A program made the translations under genes and the position numbers. The notes beneath the pieces are model-generated. The model saw only the letters and a list, made by a program, of their open reading frames with translations. It had not been told where the DNA came from and made no database searches. From Bacteroidales bacterium (GTDB lineage Bacteria; Bacteroidota; Bacteroidia; Bacteroidales; UBA932), in NCBI GenBank assembly GCA_017438265.1, contig JAFRVZ010000008.1, forward strand, positions 1 to 64,000: a stretch of 64,000 nucleotides of DNA. Reading direction: 5' to 3'. This document shows, piece by piece, positions 34,375-44,490 of this stretch. The number at the start of each line of letters is the position of its first letter. Position 1 is the stretch's first letter.

Positions 34375-35553
34375 ATGACTGCTTCGCAATCCGACTACCT
34401 TCGGCAGTGTTCCGCGTTCTACCGGAAGGAACTGCTGGATAACATTATGCCTTTCTGGCTGAAGCACGGTCTGGACCGGGTCCACGGCGGCGTCTATACC
34501 TGCCTGGACCGGGACGGGACGCTGATGGACCGGACGAAATCCGTCTGGTTCCAGGGGCGTTTCGGCTATGTCTGCGCCTTCGCCTACAACCATATTGAAA
34601 GGGACCCGGACTGGCTCGCCGCCTCCAGATCCTGCCTGGACTTCATCGAGGCCCACTGCATCGACGCGGACGGCCAGCTGTTCTTCTCCGTCACGGAGGA
34701 CGGGAAGCCGGTCCGCAAGCGCCGCTACGTCTTCTCCGACTGCTTCGCCGCCATCGCGATGGCCGAGTATGCGAAAGCCAGCGGGGACCGCAGCTACGCC
34801 GACAAGGCCCTCGCCCTGTTCCGCCACATCCGGGAACTGCTCGCTTCCGGCACCCTGCCGCCGAAATCCTTCCTCCCGGGCAGGAGCCATTCCATCACGA
34901 TGATCCTGGTCAACGTCGCCCTGGTCCTCCGGCAGGTCTGCGACGATCCGGTCCTGGACACGCAGGTCCGCGAATCGGTCCATGACATCGAAACGTACCT
35001 GATGCATCCGGAGTTCCGGTGCATCCTCGAGTCCGTGAACCCCGACGGCTCGCTCATCGACACCTGCGAAGGCCGCACGATCAACCCGGGCCACGGCATC
35101 GAGACCGCCTGGTTCCTCCTGCAGGCCTCGGAACGCTATGCGGATCCCCACCTGCGGGAACTCGGCCTCGAGATCTTCGACTGGCAGTACGCCTGGGGCT
35201 GGGATCCGGAGTACGGCGGCGTGATCAACTTCCGCGACTGCAAGGGCTTTCCCAACCAGGACTACTCCCAGGACATGAAGTTCTGGTGGCCGCAGTGCGA
35301 GACCGTCATCGCTTCCCTCTACTGCTACCGGATGACCGGGGACGAAAAGTACCTGGAAATCCACCGCAAGGCCCACGACTGGGCCCTCGCCCACCTGAAA
35401 GACCCGGACTACGGCGAATGGTTCGGCTATCTCCACCGCGACGGCACCGTCGCCCAGCCCGCGAAAGGCAACCTCTTCAAGGGCCCCTTCCACATCCCGC
35501 GGATGCTCGTGATCGCCCACGGCCTCTGCGAAGAAATCCTCAACCGCCTATGA
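34375..35553 (+). CDS. AGE-family epimerase (N-acylglucosamine 2-epimerase-like)
   Basis: The 392-residue cytoplasmic (alpha/alpha)6-barrel probably interconverts GlcNAc and ManNAc. Family motifs are WFQGRFGYVCAFAYN, YVFSDCFAAIAMAEYA, HSITMILVNVAL, NPGHGIETAW (237-246) and KFWWPQCETVIAS, which include the His/Glu/Arg residues of the active centre. Related AGE proteins act on cellobiose or mannose, so the substrate is not certain. The gene heads the operon, directly behind the inverted repeat, and overlaps susC (ATGA). This suggests the imported sugar is an N-acylated amino sugar. No sialate lyase (NanA) or sialidase is present, so a standard sialic-acid locus is unlikely. Confidence 0.85.
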   Translation: MTASQSDYLRQCSAFYRKELLDNIMPFWLKHGLDRVHGGVYTCLDRDGTLMDRTKSVWFQGRFGYVCAFAYNHIERDPDWLAASRSCLDFIEAHCIDADGQLFFSVTEDGKPVRKRRYVFSDCFAAIAMAEYAKASGDRSYADKALALFRHIRELLASGTLPPKSFLPGRSHSITMILVNVALVLRQVCDDPVLDTQVRESVHDIETYLMHPEFRCILESVNPDGSLIDTCEGRTINPGHGIETAWFLLQASERYADPHLRELGLEIFDWQYAWGWDPEYGGVINFRDCKGFPNQDYSQDMKFWWPQCETVIASLYCYRMTGDEKYLEIHRKAHDWALAHLKDPDYGEWFGYLHRDGTVAQPAKGNLFKGPFHIPRMLVIAHGLCEEILNRL

Positions 35554-36782
35554 AACAATCAGCCATAATCAGAAAATTCCTGGGAATCCTCGCCGCGGTC
35601 CTGCTCGGATGCCTGCCGGCGATGGCCCAGCGGAACGTGCACGGCACCGTCACCGACCCCTCCGGCGCACCGCTGGCCGGCGTTACGGTCCTGGTCTCCG
35701 GCACCACGAACGGAACCATCACCGGCACGGACGGAAAGTATCTGCTCAGCGTCCCCGTCCCCTGCCTGCTGGAATTCTCCTGCCTGGGGATGAAGACCGC
35801 GACCCGGGCCTTCAACGGGGAGCTGGAGCTCAATGTCCGGATGGAAGAAGACGCGTTCTTCCTCGAAGACGTGGTCGTGGTCGGCTACGGCACGGCGAAG
35901 AAATCGTCGCTGACGTCCGCGGTCTCCGCCATCAAGGGCGAAGACCTCCTCAAGGCCCCTGCGACGAACGTCTCGCAGGTGCTCGCCGGCCGGCTGCCCG
36001 GCATCTCCTCCGTCCAGGAATCCGGCGAGCCGGGCCTGGACCAGGCCAGCCTCCGCATCCGCGGCTCCGTCTACGGCGTCAGCTACATCGTGGACGGCTT
36101 CCCCGTGTCCAGCATCAATGACATCGACCCCGCCGACATCGAGAGCATCTCCGTGCTGAAGGACGGCGCCTCGGCCGCAGTCTACGGCCTCCAGGCCGCG
36201 GGCGGCGTGCTGATCATCACGACCCGGCGCGGCGGCACCGGCGCGGCGAAAATCACCTACAACGCCTCCCTCGGCGCTTCGATGAACGCCAATTTCCCGC
36301 AGTTCATGAACGGTCCGCAGTTCGCCTACTACTACAATGTGGCGCAGATGATGGACAGGATCGCGAACGGGGAGATCTCCGGGCCGGACGCCTACGTCCC
36401 GTATTTCACGCAGGCGGACATCGCCGCGATGGAGAACGGCGACCCCGCCGACGGCTGGGACAACATCGACTACGTGAAGCGTGTCTTCGGGACCGGCTAT
36501 ACCCGCAAGCACAACGTGACCGTCCAGGGCGGCGGGGAGCGGGCGAAGTATTTCGCCTCCTTCGGCTACCTCGGCCAGGACGGCAACATCGACAACTTCG
36601 ACTACACCCGTTACAACCTCCGCTCGAACATCGACGCGAAGATTGCGGAGAACTTCTACTTCACCCTCGGCGTTTCCGGCGTCTATGCGCTCCGGAGCAC
36701 CCCCGCCTACGCATCCGGCGGCTCCGATTCGGAACTCGGCTACGAGGCCGGCTGGTTCTCCGTCGCCCGGCAGACCATCTAG
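35550..36782 (+). pseudogene. SusC/RagA TonB-dependent glycan porin, N-terminal part (ends at in-frame TAG)
   Basis: The 410 residues contain a signal peptide (LAAVLLGCLPAMAQ), a carboxypeptidase-regulatory-like domain (about 27-100, VHGTVTDPSGAPLAGVTV), the SusC signature VVVVGYGTAKKSSLTSAVSAI and the plug domain (LRIRGSVYGVSYIVDGFPVS), and they enter the barrel (about 230-410). The frame is broken by TAG at 36780-36782 and continues in the same frame directly afterwards. This part alone could not form a pore. TAG is used as a normal stop elsewhere here (hisG, argC), so general amber recoding is unlikely. A single-base nonsense mutation or a base-call error is the simplest explanation. Confidence 0.85.
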
Positions 36783-38744
36783 ATGCACCCGTACCTCCCG
36801 GAAACCTGGGACGGCCACTACACCGGCTCGGTCCAGAACAACCAGTCCTTCCTCTGCAGCCCGCTGGCCGCCATTTACGAATCCGGCTACAAGCACGCCC
36901 GCAGCGCCTCCTTCTCCGCCAACACGTCGCTGCGCTACGACATCCCCCGGATCCAGGGCCTTTCGCTGAAGGCTTCCGGCTCGTTCGACTTCGGGACCTC
37001 CTATGACAAGAACCTGAGCCTTCCCTACACGATGGCCCAGCGCTACAAGGCCGGGAACGGATGGGCCTGGCGGACCCGCACGGACAACCCCCACATCTCC
37101 GACAACGTGAACAACCTCGGCGAAGGCGCCTCCTATTCCCTGCAGCTCGTGGGGCAGGCGGGGATCAACTACGCCGGCACCTTCGGGAAGCACACGGTCG
37201 AGGCGATGGCGCTCGCAGAGCTGCGCGCCTACAGCGGCAACGGCCTTTCCGCCTATGCCAAGAAGCTGCCCTTCAGCGCCCTGCCCGAGCTGAGCAACGG
37301 CGTCCCGACCAACAATCCGATCGGCGGATGGAGCGACGCGGCCCGCAGCGCCGGCTACGTCTTCCGCCTCAAATACGACTACGACCAGAAGTACCTCGCC
37401 GAATTCACCGGCCGCTACGACGGCTCCTACAAGTTCGCGGGGATGACGAAGACCCGCTGGGGATTCTTCCCGTCCGCTTCCCTGGGATGGAGACTCTCCA
37501 AGGAGGACATCTTCGCCGGCTACGACTTCCTCACGGACCTCAAGCTGCGCGCCTCGGTCGGCCTGCTCGGCAACGACTCCGTCAGCCCGTACATGTTCCT
37601 CAACACCTATTCCCAGGCCCAGAACGTGGTCCTCGCGCCCCCGGGGGCGGAGAAGACCGTGGTCCCGGCCTACTATACCAGCGGCATCGCCAACACGGAC
37701 CTGACCTGGGAGAAGACCCTGAGCTGGAACGCCGGCTTCGACGCCTCCCTTTGGAACGGTGCGCTGGACTTCGAGGTCGACGCCTTCTACAATTACACCT
37801 ATGACATGCTGACCTACCAGTCGACCGGCTTCCCGGCTTCGATGGGCGGCTACTACCCGACCTGGGTCAACAAGAACGCCATCGACGCGAAGGGCATCGA
37901 CGTCCAGGTCAGCCACCGCGGCAGCGGCTCGCTCGCCGGCAAGACCTTCTGGTACGGCGTGACTGCGAGCGCGACCCGCTCCCACACCCGCTGGCTCGTC
38001 TACCAGGACGACCCGAACATCGTGGATTACCGCAAGGTCGTCGGCACGACCTACGGCAGCATCCTCTGCTGGCAGGCGGACGGCCTGTACATGACCGAGG
38101 ACGAGATCGACAACTCCGCCTGGTACGGGACCCGCCCGAACCTCGGCGACATCCGCTACGTGGACCTGAACGGCGACGGCAAGATCGACGAGGACGACAA
38201 GGGCTACTTCGGCCGCTCGAACCGGCCGCAGCTGACCTTCGGCCTCAACCTGAACTTCGCCTGGAACGGCTTCGACCTGAACGCCCAGTTCACCGGCGGC
38301 GCCCTCTTCGACGTCTCGCTGACCGGCACCTACTTCAACGGCAACGACGACAACACGATCTGGACCCAGACCTTCAAGGAGGGCGGCAATTCCCCGCTCT
38401 TCCTCGTCGAGAACGCCTACAGCGCCTACAACACGGAGCATCCGACCTTCCCGCGCATCACCCTGGGCAACACCAACCACGGCGGCAACAACGGTCTCAG
38501 CTCGACCTTCTGGATCCGCGACGGCAAGTACGTCCGCCTCAAGACGGCCCAGCTCGGCTACACGATTCCCGCGAAACTGACGGAACGCTTCGGCGTCGAG
38601 TCCCTGCGCATCTTTGCGGAGGGCCAGAACATCTTTACCCTGGACGGCCTGCCGAAAGGCATCGACCCGGAATCCCCGGGCGTGAACAACGGCTACTATC
38701 CCCAGCAACGGCTCTTCATGGGCGGTATCACCCTGACATTCTAA
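36783..38744 (+). pseudogene. SusC/RagA TonB-dependent glycan porin, C-terminal part
   Basis: The 653 residues continue the SusC barrel in the same frame, starting with an ATG directly after the TAG. They contain typical TonB-receptor strands (KYLAEFTGRYDGSYKF, WGFFPSASLGWRLSKED, DLKLRASVGLLGNDSV, FDFEVDAFYNYTYDM-like) and finish with the canonical C-terminal strand LFMGGITLTF, ending in Phe. The combined length of about 1064 residues is normal for SusC. TAG-ATG could allow translational re-initiation, but the fragment has no signal peptide. Amber suppression or assembly from two chains is speculative. Confidence 0.85.
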
Positions 38745-38750
38745 GGAGGA
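38743..38750 (+). promoter_or_regulatory. Shine-Dalgarno-like site of susD
   Basis: AAGGAGGA overlaps the susC stop codon and ends 7 nt before the susD ATG. Such a strong match is unusual in this genome (compare rpsU). Confidence 0.55.
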
Positions 38751-38757
38751 CGGCACG

Positions 38758-40413
38758 ATGAAAAAGAATCTTACCCTTACCCTCGTCCTGGCTGCGGCGC
38801 TCTTCCCGACCGCCTGCACCCCCTACCTGGACATGACCCCGAGCGACCGCGTGTCGGAGAAGACCATTTGGGCCGAAACCCGGTCGGCGGAATACGCCAT
38901 CAACTACCTCTACACCTACATCTGGGACGTGAACGCCGCGCCGACCTCCCTGGGACTCACGGAGGCCCTGACCGACGAGCTGAAATACACTTCCTACAAC
39001 TACAACGCCCTCTGCTACCTCCCCTCCGAGATGGCCTACGGCGGCAGCGTCCTGACGGACACCTATGTCGACGCCTACCTCGGCTACTGGGGCACGCTCT
39101 ATACGGCGATCCGCCGCATCAACGCCGACCTCAGCTACCTGAAGGCCTACGGCACGATGGAGGAGGCCGAGCACGCCCGGCTCGAAGGCGAGCTCCGCTT
39201 CCTGCGCGCCTATATGTATTTCGAGCTGACCAAACGCTACAAGGACGTCATCCTCTACCGGGAGGACCTCGGCGAAATCACGAAGGACAAGGCCGTCAGC
39301 CGCGAGGCGGAAGCCTGGGCGCTGGTGGCGGAGGACCTGCGCTTCGCCGCGGATGCGCTGCCGGAAGCTCCCGCCGCCCGCGGACGCATCGACCGGGGGA
39401 TGGCGCTGGCGCTGACGACCCGCGCGATGCTGTACGCGGAGCGCTACGGCGATGTCATCGCCGCGGCGGACCGGCTTGCGGCGCTCGGCTACGCGCTCGA
39501 GGACAACTACGCGGACGCCTTCACGAAAACCCTCGCCCAGGGCAACCGGGAGGCCATCCTGCAGTACAGCTTCGACCTGGCGAACGGCATCACCCACAGC
39601 TTCAACTTCTACTACACCCCCGGCGGAGACTATACCGTCAATTCCGCGACCGGCGGCGGCTACGGCGTCCCGACCCAGGAGATGGTCGAGAGCTATGAGC
39701 TCGCCACCGGCGGTTTCCCGGACTGGAGTCCCTGGCACGCGGAGGACGGGACGACCGCGACGCCCCCGTACGCGCTCCTGGAGCCGCGTTTCCACGCGAC
39801 CATCCTCTACAACGGCGCTCCCTGGAAGGGCCGCCGCATCGAGCCCTATGTGGGCGGCACCGACGGCTGGGCCGAGTGGCGGACCGAAAAAGAGCCGAAG
39901 GGCCGGACCGTGACCGGCTACTACCTCCGCAAGCTCGTGGACGAAAACTACGACGTCAACACCTCCGGCAGCAGCCAGCCCTTCACCTTCCTGCGCTATG
40001 CGGAAGTCCTGCTGAACAAGGCGGAAGCCTGCTACCGGGAGAACGACGAGACGGGCGCCAACGCGCTCGTGCGGCAGATCCGCGCCCGCGCCGGCCTTCC
40101 CTACACCGACTGCTCCGGCACGGCCCTCTGGGAGGCGATCCGCCAGGAGCGCAAGGTCGAGCTCGCCTACGAAGGCCTCCGCTACTGGGACCTGCGCCGC
40201 TGGAAGACGGCCGCGAACGCCTGGCCGGACGGCCTGGCGGGCTATCAGCAGCACGGCCTGAAGATCACCCGCAGCGGCGACACCTTCACCTACCAGTACG
40301 TCTCCGTGGACGACCGGGACCGCACCTTCCCCGAGAAGATGTACCGTTTCCCGATGCCCGCAGGCGAACTGAACAGCAACAACCTCGTGGACCAGTACCC
40401 TGAATGGAAATAA
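38758..40413 (+). CDS. SusD/RagB-family glycan-binding lipoprotein
   Basis: Surface lipoprotein that binds the glycan and caps the SusC porin. The 551 residues begin with a lipoprotein signal (MKKNLTLTLVLAAALFPTAC, Cys20) and CTPYLDMTPSDRVSEKTIW. The TPR-like helices of the family follow (LRFLRAYMYFELTKRYKDV), and the C-terminal SusD domain contains RYAEVLLNKAEACYRENDE and RKVELAYEGLRYWDLRRWKT. It lies 13 nt behind susC. It is intact although its porin partner is interrupted. Confidence 0.95.
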   Translation: MKKNLTLTLVLAAALFPTACTPYLDMTPSDRVSEKTIWAETRSAEYAINYLYTYIWDVNAAPTSLGLTEALTDELKYTSYNYNALCYLPSEMAYGGSVLTDTYVDAYLGYWGTLYTAIRRINADLSYLKAYGTMEEAEHARLEGELRFLRAYMYFELTKRYKDVILYREDLGEITKDKAVSREAEAWALVAEDLRFAADALPEAPAARGRIDRGMALALTTRAMLYAERYGDVIAAADRLAALGYALEDNYADAFTKTLAQGNREAILQYSFDLANGITHSFNFYYTPGGDYTVNSATGGGYGVPTQEMVESYELATGGFPDWSPWHAEDGTTATPPYALLEPRFHATILYNGAPWKGRRIEPYVGGTDGWAEWRTEKEPKGRTVTGYYLRKLVDENYDVNTSGSSQPFTFLRYAEVLLNKAEACYRENDETGANALVRQIRARAGLPYTDCSGTALWEAIRQERKVELAYEGLRYWDLRRWKTAANAWPDGLAGYQQHGLKITRSGDTFTYQYVSVDDRDRTFPEKMYRFPMPAGELNSNNLVDQYPEWK

Positions 40414-40417
40414 GCGT

Positions 40418-42112
40418 ATGAAAACAAGATACATACTCACCTTCCTTGCGGCGCTCGCCCTTTTCAGCGCCTGCCACAAGCCCGAATTCATCGAGACGAC
40501 GGCGGACCGGCAGGGCCTGACGAGCCTCACGGCCATCTTCTCCTTCGGCCCGTACACGGACCAGGAAATGGCGAAGCTCACCGTTACGGACGACACGCAG
40601 GACCGTTTCGTGATTCCCATCCCCTACTTTTTCCCGCCGACTTCGGAGGACGAGACGCTGGTCTACATGACCCGGGTCCGCGTCCAGGCGGAACTGCAGC
40701 CGAACTACACCCTTTCCCCGCCGCTGACCCTGCTGGACCTCACGGAGGAGAACTGGTTCACCTATACCGACCCCCACGGCAACAGCCGGGAGATCTGCAT
40801 CACCGGCGAGCGCGTCAAGTCCGCCGAATGCGTGCTGATGTCCTTCGTGCTGGACGCGCCGGCGGTCGCGGGCGTGATCGACCAGGCGGCCCGGACCGTC
40901 ATCCTGCCGACCAAGGAGGATGTCTCCGCGGCCACCGCCCGGGTCCAGCTGTCCCCCCACGCGGCCATCTTCCCGAACCCGGCGATTCCGCGCGACTACT
41001 CGCAGCCCTTCACCTACACGGTGACGGCCCACGACGGGACGGAGGCGGAATATACCGTCATGGTCGGCGATCCGGAGAAGATCGACTCCGGCATCAATCC
41101 CGCCAGCGTCGAAAAGCTCTTCAACTTCGATCCGGTCAGCCGCCTCGGCCTGCCGGACTTCACGGCCGCCTGCCCGGTCTCGATCGCGGCCATCGGCGGG
41201 CAGCTCGTCATCTGTCCCGGTGACAGCTCGACCCCCATCACCGTCAACGGCCTTGACGGCACCAAGACCGGCACCCTCGTCCTCGGCAGCGCCGTTCCGG
41301 GCTCCATCGCCAACGACGCGGCGGAGCACCTGCTGATCACCAACGTCGCGCGGGGCGGCGACGAGCGCGAAGTCGTGAACCTCTACAGGACCTCCTCGGT
41401 CAAGGAAGAGCCGACACTGCTGTACAGCTTCGAGAATCCGGTCGACTGCCCGATCGGCCACAAGATGAAGGTGATGGGCGACATCGACCATGACGCCGTC
41501 ATCATCTACACCGTCGAAGGCATCGACGGCATCACGAGCGCTTCCCAAATCGTGACGCTGACCGTCCGGGACGGCGAGGTCGCCTCGCTGGAAGTGACCG
41601 ACTTCGCCCCGACCGGCCTGGCCTGGGGCAGCGCCCCGGTCAACGTCGCGACCGTCGTTCCGGCCTCGGCCGACCCCGCGAAGGACGGCTGGTTCCTCAA
41701 CTACTACGAGGGCGGGACCCAGGAAATCGACTGCCTCCACTGGATCAGCCCTTCGCTCGCCGACACCCCACTTGGGTCCTACGGCGGCGACCTGGCCTGG
41801 GGCAACAACGCGAACTGCCTCGATACCAAGACTTTCAACAAGGTCAACTACCTGGCCATGTTCGTCGTCAGCCACTTCCCCGCCTGGGGCATCGGTCCGA
41901 AGCTCTACCTCTACGACGTCGACACGCCGTCCTCGCCGGGCCTGCTGTTCGCCAACGAAACCATCGGCTGGTACCAGCAGGGATCCTATGCGGTGGCAGC
42001 GGGCGACGTGACGATCGCCCCGTCCGCCGACGGATTCAAGGTTTACGTCTATTACTATGACCACAACTCCCAGGTCGTGGGCGGCTATGTGGCCGACTGC
42101 ATCAAACGTTAA
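40418..42112 (+). CDS. DUF5018-type surface lipoprotein (SusE/F-position glycan-binding candidate)
   Basis: The 564 residues start with a lipoprotein signal (MKTRYILTFLAALALFSAC, Cys19). The N-terminal half contains two immunoglobulin-like repeats of the DUF5018 type: GLTSLTAIFSFGPYTDQE, and a DYSQPFTYTVTAHDGTEAEY motif typical of these beta-sandwiches. The C-terminal half (about 230-564) is beta-rich and may form a propeller-like fold. Such proteins follow susD in many polysaccharide-utilisation loci and bind the glycan at the cell surface. The ligand cannot be read from the sequence. Confidence 0.75.
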   Translation: MKTRYILTFLAALALFSACHKPEFIETTADRQGLTSLTAIFSFGPYTDQEMAKLTVTDDTQDRFVIPIPYFFPPTSEDETLVYMTRVRVQAELQPNYTLSPPLTLLDLTEENWFTYTDPHGNSREICITGERVKSAECVLMSFVLDAPAVAGVIDQAARTVILPTKEDVSAATARVQLSPHAAIFPNPAIPRDYSQPFTYTVTAHDGTEAEYTVMVGDPEKIDSGINPASVEKLFNFDPVSRLGLPDFTAACPVSIAAIGGQLVICPGDSSTPITVNGLDGTKTGTLVLGSAVPGSIANDAAEHLLITNVARGGDEREVVNLYRTSSVKEEPTLLYSFENPVDCPIGHKMKVMGDIDHDAVIIYTVEGIDGITSASQIVTLTVRDGEVASLEVTDFAPTGLAWGSAPVNVATVVPASADPAKDGWFLNYYEGGTQEIDCLHWISPSLADTPLGSYGGDLAWGNNANCLDTKTFNKVNYLAMFVVSHFPAWGIGPKLYLYDVDTPSSPGLLFANETIGWYQQGSYAVAAGDVTIAPSADGFKVYVYYYDHNSQVVGGYVADCIKR

Positions 42113-42116
42113 AGCG

Positions 42117-44471
42117 ATGAAGCGCATGTTCCTCCTGGCATCCCTGGTGTCCTGCTGCCTGCTCGCGGGAGGATGCCAAACGCCTTCCGGCGAGATTCCG
42201 GAATGGCCCTGGACCGACCCGGAACCGCCCGTGACGCCGGTCGACCCGCCGACGCCGCCGGCGCCGCCGGCCGACGACCCGAACGCGGGCATCGTCGCCC
42301 TCGGCTGGTCCAATGTCACAAGCACCTTCGGTTCCCTTCCGGACGGAATCCAGGTCTACAAGTCCCCCGCCGAACTGCAGGGGAAGAAGGCGGTCGCCTT
42401 CATCGCCGTCACAAGCGGCGACTTCGAGGTCTGGGGGCTGGAGGATCCGGAGCTGAAAGGCAGCACGGACCCGCTCAAGACGCCCGCACAGGTCTACGAG
42501 GACCGTGCCCCGGCGGTCGTCGTGAACGGCGGTTACTTTTATACCGACAGCGGAAAGAACTATGCGGCGAGCCTCGCCGTCAACGACGGACGGCTCCTTT
42601 CCCCGAATATCAACTACGCGTCGCAGGACTGGGTCAGTATCTACTATCCGACCCGCGGCGCCTTCCTGGGCCACGCGGACGGCCGCTACGAAGCCGCCTG
42701 GACCTACTATGCGGGTCCGGACAGGCACTATGTCTATCAGGCTCCGGCCGCAAACGCCTGGGATGCCGCCCCGCTGGCCGTCCCTTCGGCCAGCTTCCCG
42801 GAGACCGCCGCAGCCTTCGAGGCGCAGCGCGCCATCGGCGGAGGGCCGGTCCTCCTGAAGGGCGGTGAGATCCGCGACACCGGCGCCGAAGAGCTGTTCA
42901 GCGCCACGACGGATGTCGGTTATGCCATCGACAACCCCCGCACCGCCATCGGCAGGACCGCCGACGGGAAGACGGTGCTCTTCGTCTGCGAGGGCAGGAA
43001 CATGACCCCCGGCGTCAGCGGATTCACGACCGCAGCGGTGGCGCAGATCCTGAAGGACCTGGGCTGCACGGAGGCGCTGAACCTCGACGGCGGCGGCTCG
43101 AGCTGCATGCTCGTGAACGGGCGCGAAACCATCGCGCCGTCCGACGGGAAACAGCGCGCCGTCGGCAGCGCCGTCATGCTCGCCCCGGCGAAGGCGGCCC
43201 CCGACCCCGGGAACCCGCCCGTCACCATCGTGGGCAAGCCCCGCTACGTCTGGATCGACGCCGCGGCGAACTTCCCCTATTTTGCGAATGACCCCGGCCG
43301 CATCGCCTCCGACCTGAAAAAGATCAAGGAGACCGGTTTCACGGACATCATCGTGGATGTCCGCCCGACCGAGGCGACCGTCCTCTGGAAGTCCAAGGTC
43401 GCTCCGGAGGCAAAGCGCCTCGCGACCTGGCACAACGGCACCTACGGCTACATCGAGCGCACGGCGGACTTCGACTACCTGCAGGCTTTCATCGATGCGG
43501 GACGGAAACTCGGCCTGCGCGTGAACGCCGCGATCAACACCTTCGTGGGAGGCTACCACGGGGTTTACGGGCTGGAGAACGAAGGCCCCCTCTACCGGGG
43601 CGACATCCCGGTATCCTGGGCCAGCGTCGACAACGATGCGGGCGGGCTGAAAAGCAACCTGGACCTCACGACCGGCGGGGCCGTCTTCCTCTCGCCGACC
43701 AACGACGAGGTGCAGGCCTACGTCCTGGCGCTCCTCGGGGAGCTTGCCGCCTATGACCTGGACGGCATCATCCTGGACCGCTGCCGCTTCGACGACTTCG
43801 GCCTGCGGAGCGATTTCTCCGACAGTGCCCGGGCCAAGTTCGAAGCCTGGCAGGGCGCCGCGGTGACGAACTGGCCTTCCGACATCTTTGCCCCGGGGAC
43901 GACCGAACTCCCGTCCGACCTGACTTCCCTCCAGAAGCGATGGCTGGCCTTCCGGGCCAAGACCATCCACGACTTTGTCGCGGCCGCCGCGGACAAGGTC
44001 CATTCCGTGGGCGGAGACATCCGTTTCGGCGTCTATGTCGGCGCCTGGTACTCCACCTACTATGACTCCGGCGTCAACTGGGCGAGCCCCAGGTACGACA
44101 CGTCGAAATACTACCCTTGGGCCTCCTCCGACTACAAGGATTACGGCTTCGCGGACCACTGCGACTTCATGATGCTCGGCTGCTACGCAGGCACGACCGC
44201 CGTGTACGGCACGACGGAATGGACGATGCAGGGCTTCGCGAAACGCGGCCGGGAACTCCTCTGCGGAGACACGGTCTTCGCCGGCGGCCCGGACGTCGGC
44301 AATTCTCCCGGCTTCGAGAACGGCGGTGCCGGGAACATCATCCCCTCGACCGTCGACGCCTGCATCAACGCCGCCGACGGCTACTTCTGCTTCGACCTCT
44401 GCCACATCCGCATGTACGATTACTGGGATGCCTTCAAGCAGGGATTTGACAATTATTTAAATACACTTTAA
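42117..44471 (+). CDS. Lipoprotein fusing a phosphodiester glycosidase (NAGPA-like) and a GHL10-type hydrolase domain
   Basis: The 784 residues start with a lipoprotein signal (MKRMFLLASLVSCCLLAGGC, Cys20) and a Pro-rich linker (about 30-60). Residues about 65-365 are an NAGPA-type phosphodiester glycosidase domain: VVVNGGYFYTDSGK, AIGRTADGKTVLFVCEGR and NLDGGGSSCMLVNG (322-335). Residues about 375-784 are a GHL10/DUF187-like TIM barrel: PRYVWIDAAANFPYF, GFTDIIVDVRPTEATVLW, GIILDRCRFDDFG, RFGVYVGAWYSTYYDSG. The human NAGPA enzyme removes GlcNAc from GlcNAc-1-phosphodiesters. The fusion suggests that two linkages of one glycan are cut at the cell surface. ATG 42117 is chosen for the signal peptide. 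Confidence 0.85.
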   Translation: MKRMFLLASLVSCCLLAGGCQTPSGEIPEWPWTDPEPPVTPVDPPTPPAPPADDPNAGIVALGWSNVTSTFGSLPDGIQVYKSPAELQGKKAVAFIAVTSGDFEVWGLEDPELKGSTDPLKTPAQVYEDRAPAVVVNGGYFYTDSGKNYAASLAVNDGRLLSPNINYASQDWVSIYYPTRGAFLGHADGRYEAAWTYYAGPDRHYVYQAPAANAWDAAPLAVPSASFPETAAAFEAQRAIGGGPVLLKGGEIRDTGAEELFSATTDVGYAIDNPRTAIGRTADGKTVLFVCEGRNMTPGVSGFTTAAVAQILKDLGCTEALNLDGGGSSCMLVNGRETIAPSDGKQRAVGSAVMLAPAKAAPDPGNPPVTIVGKPRYVWIDAAANFPYFANDPGRIASDLKKIKETGFTDIIVDVRPTEATVLWKSKVAPEAKRLATWHNGTYGYIERTADFDYLQAFIDAGRKLGLRVNAAINTFVGGYHGVYGLENEGPLYRGDIPVSWASVDNDAGGLKSNLDLTTGGAVFLSPTNDEVQAYVLALLGELAAYDLDGIILDRCRFDDFGLRSDFSDSARAKFEAWQGAAVTNWPSDIFAPGTTELPSDLTSLQKRWLAFRAKTIHDFVAAAADKVHSVGGDIRFGVYVGAWYSTYYDSGVNWASPRYDTSKYYPWASSDYKDYGFADHCDFMMLGCYAGTTAVYGTTEWTMQGFAKRGRELLCGDTVFAGGPDVGNSPGFENGGAGNIIPSTVDACINAADGYFCFDLCHIRMYDYWDAFKQGFDNYLNTL

Positions 44472-44490
44472 CTAATATCTTTTCTTGCGT

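Noticed and set aside
36780..36782. Amber codon read as an amino acid genome-wide
   Set aside because: TAG terminates other intact genes here (hisG at 15906-15908, argC at 24737-24739) exactly where the families end.
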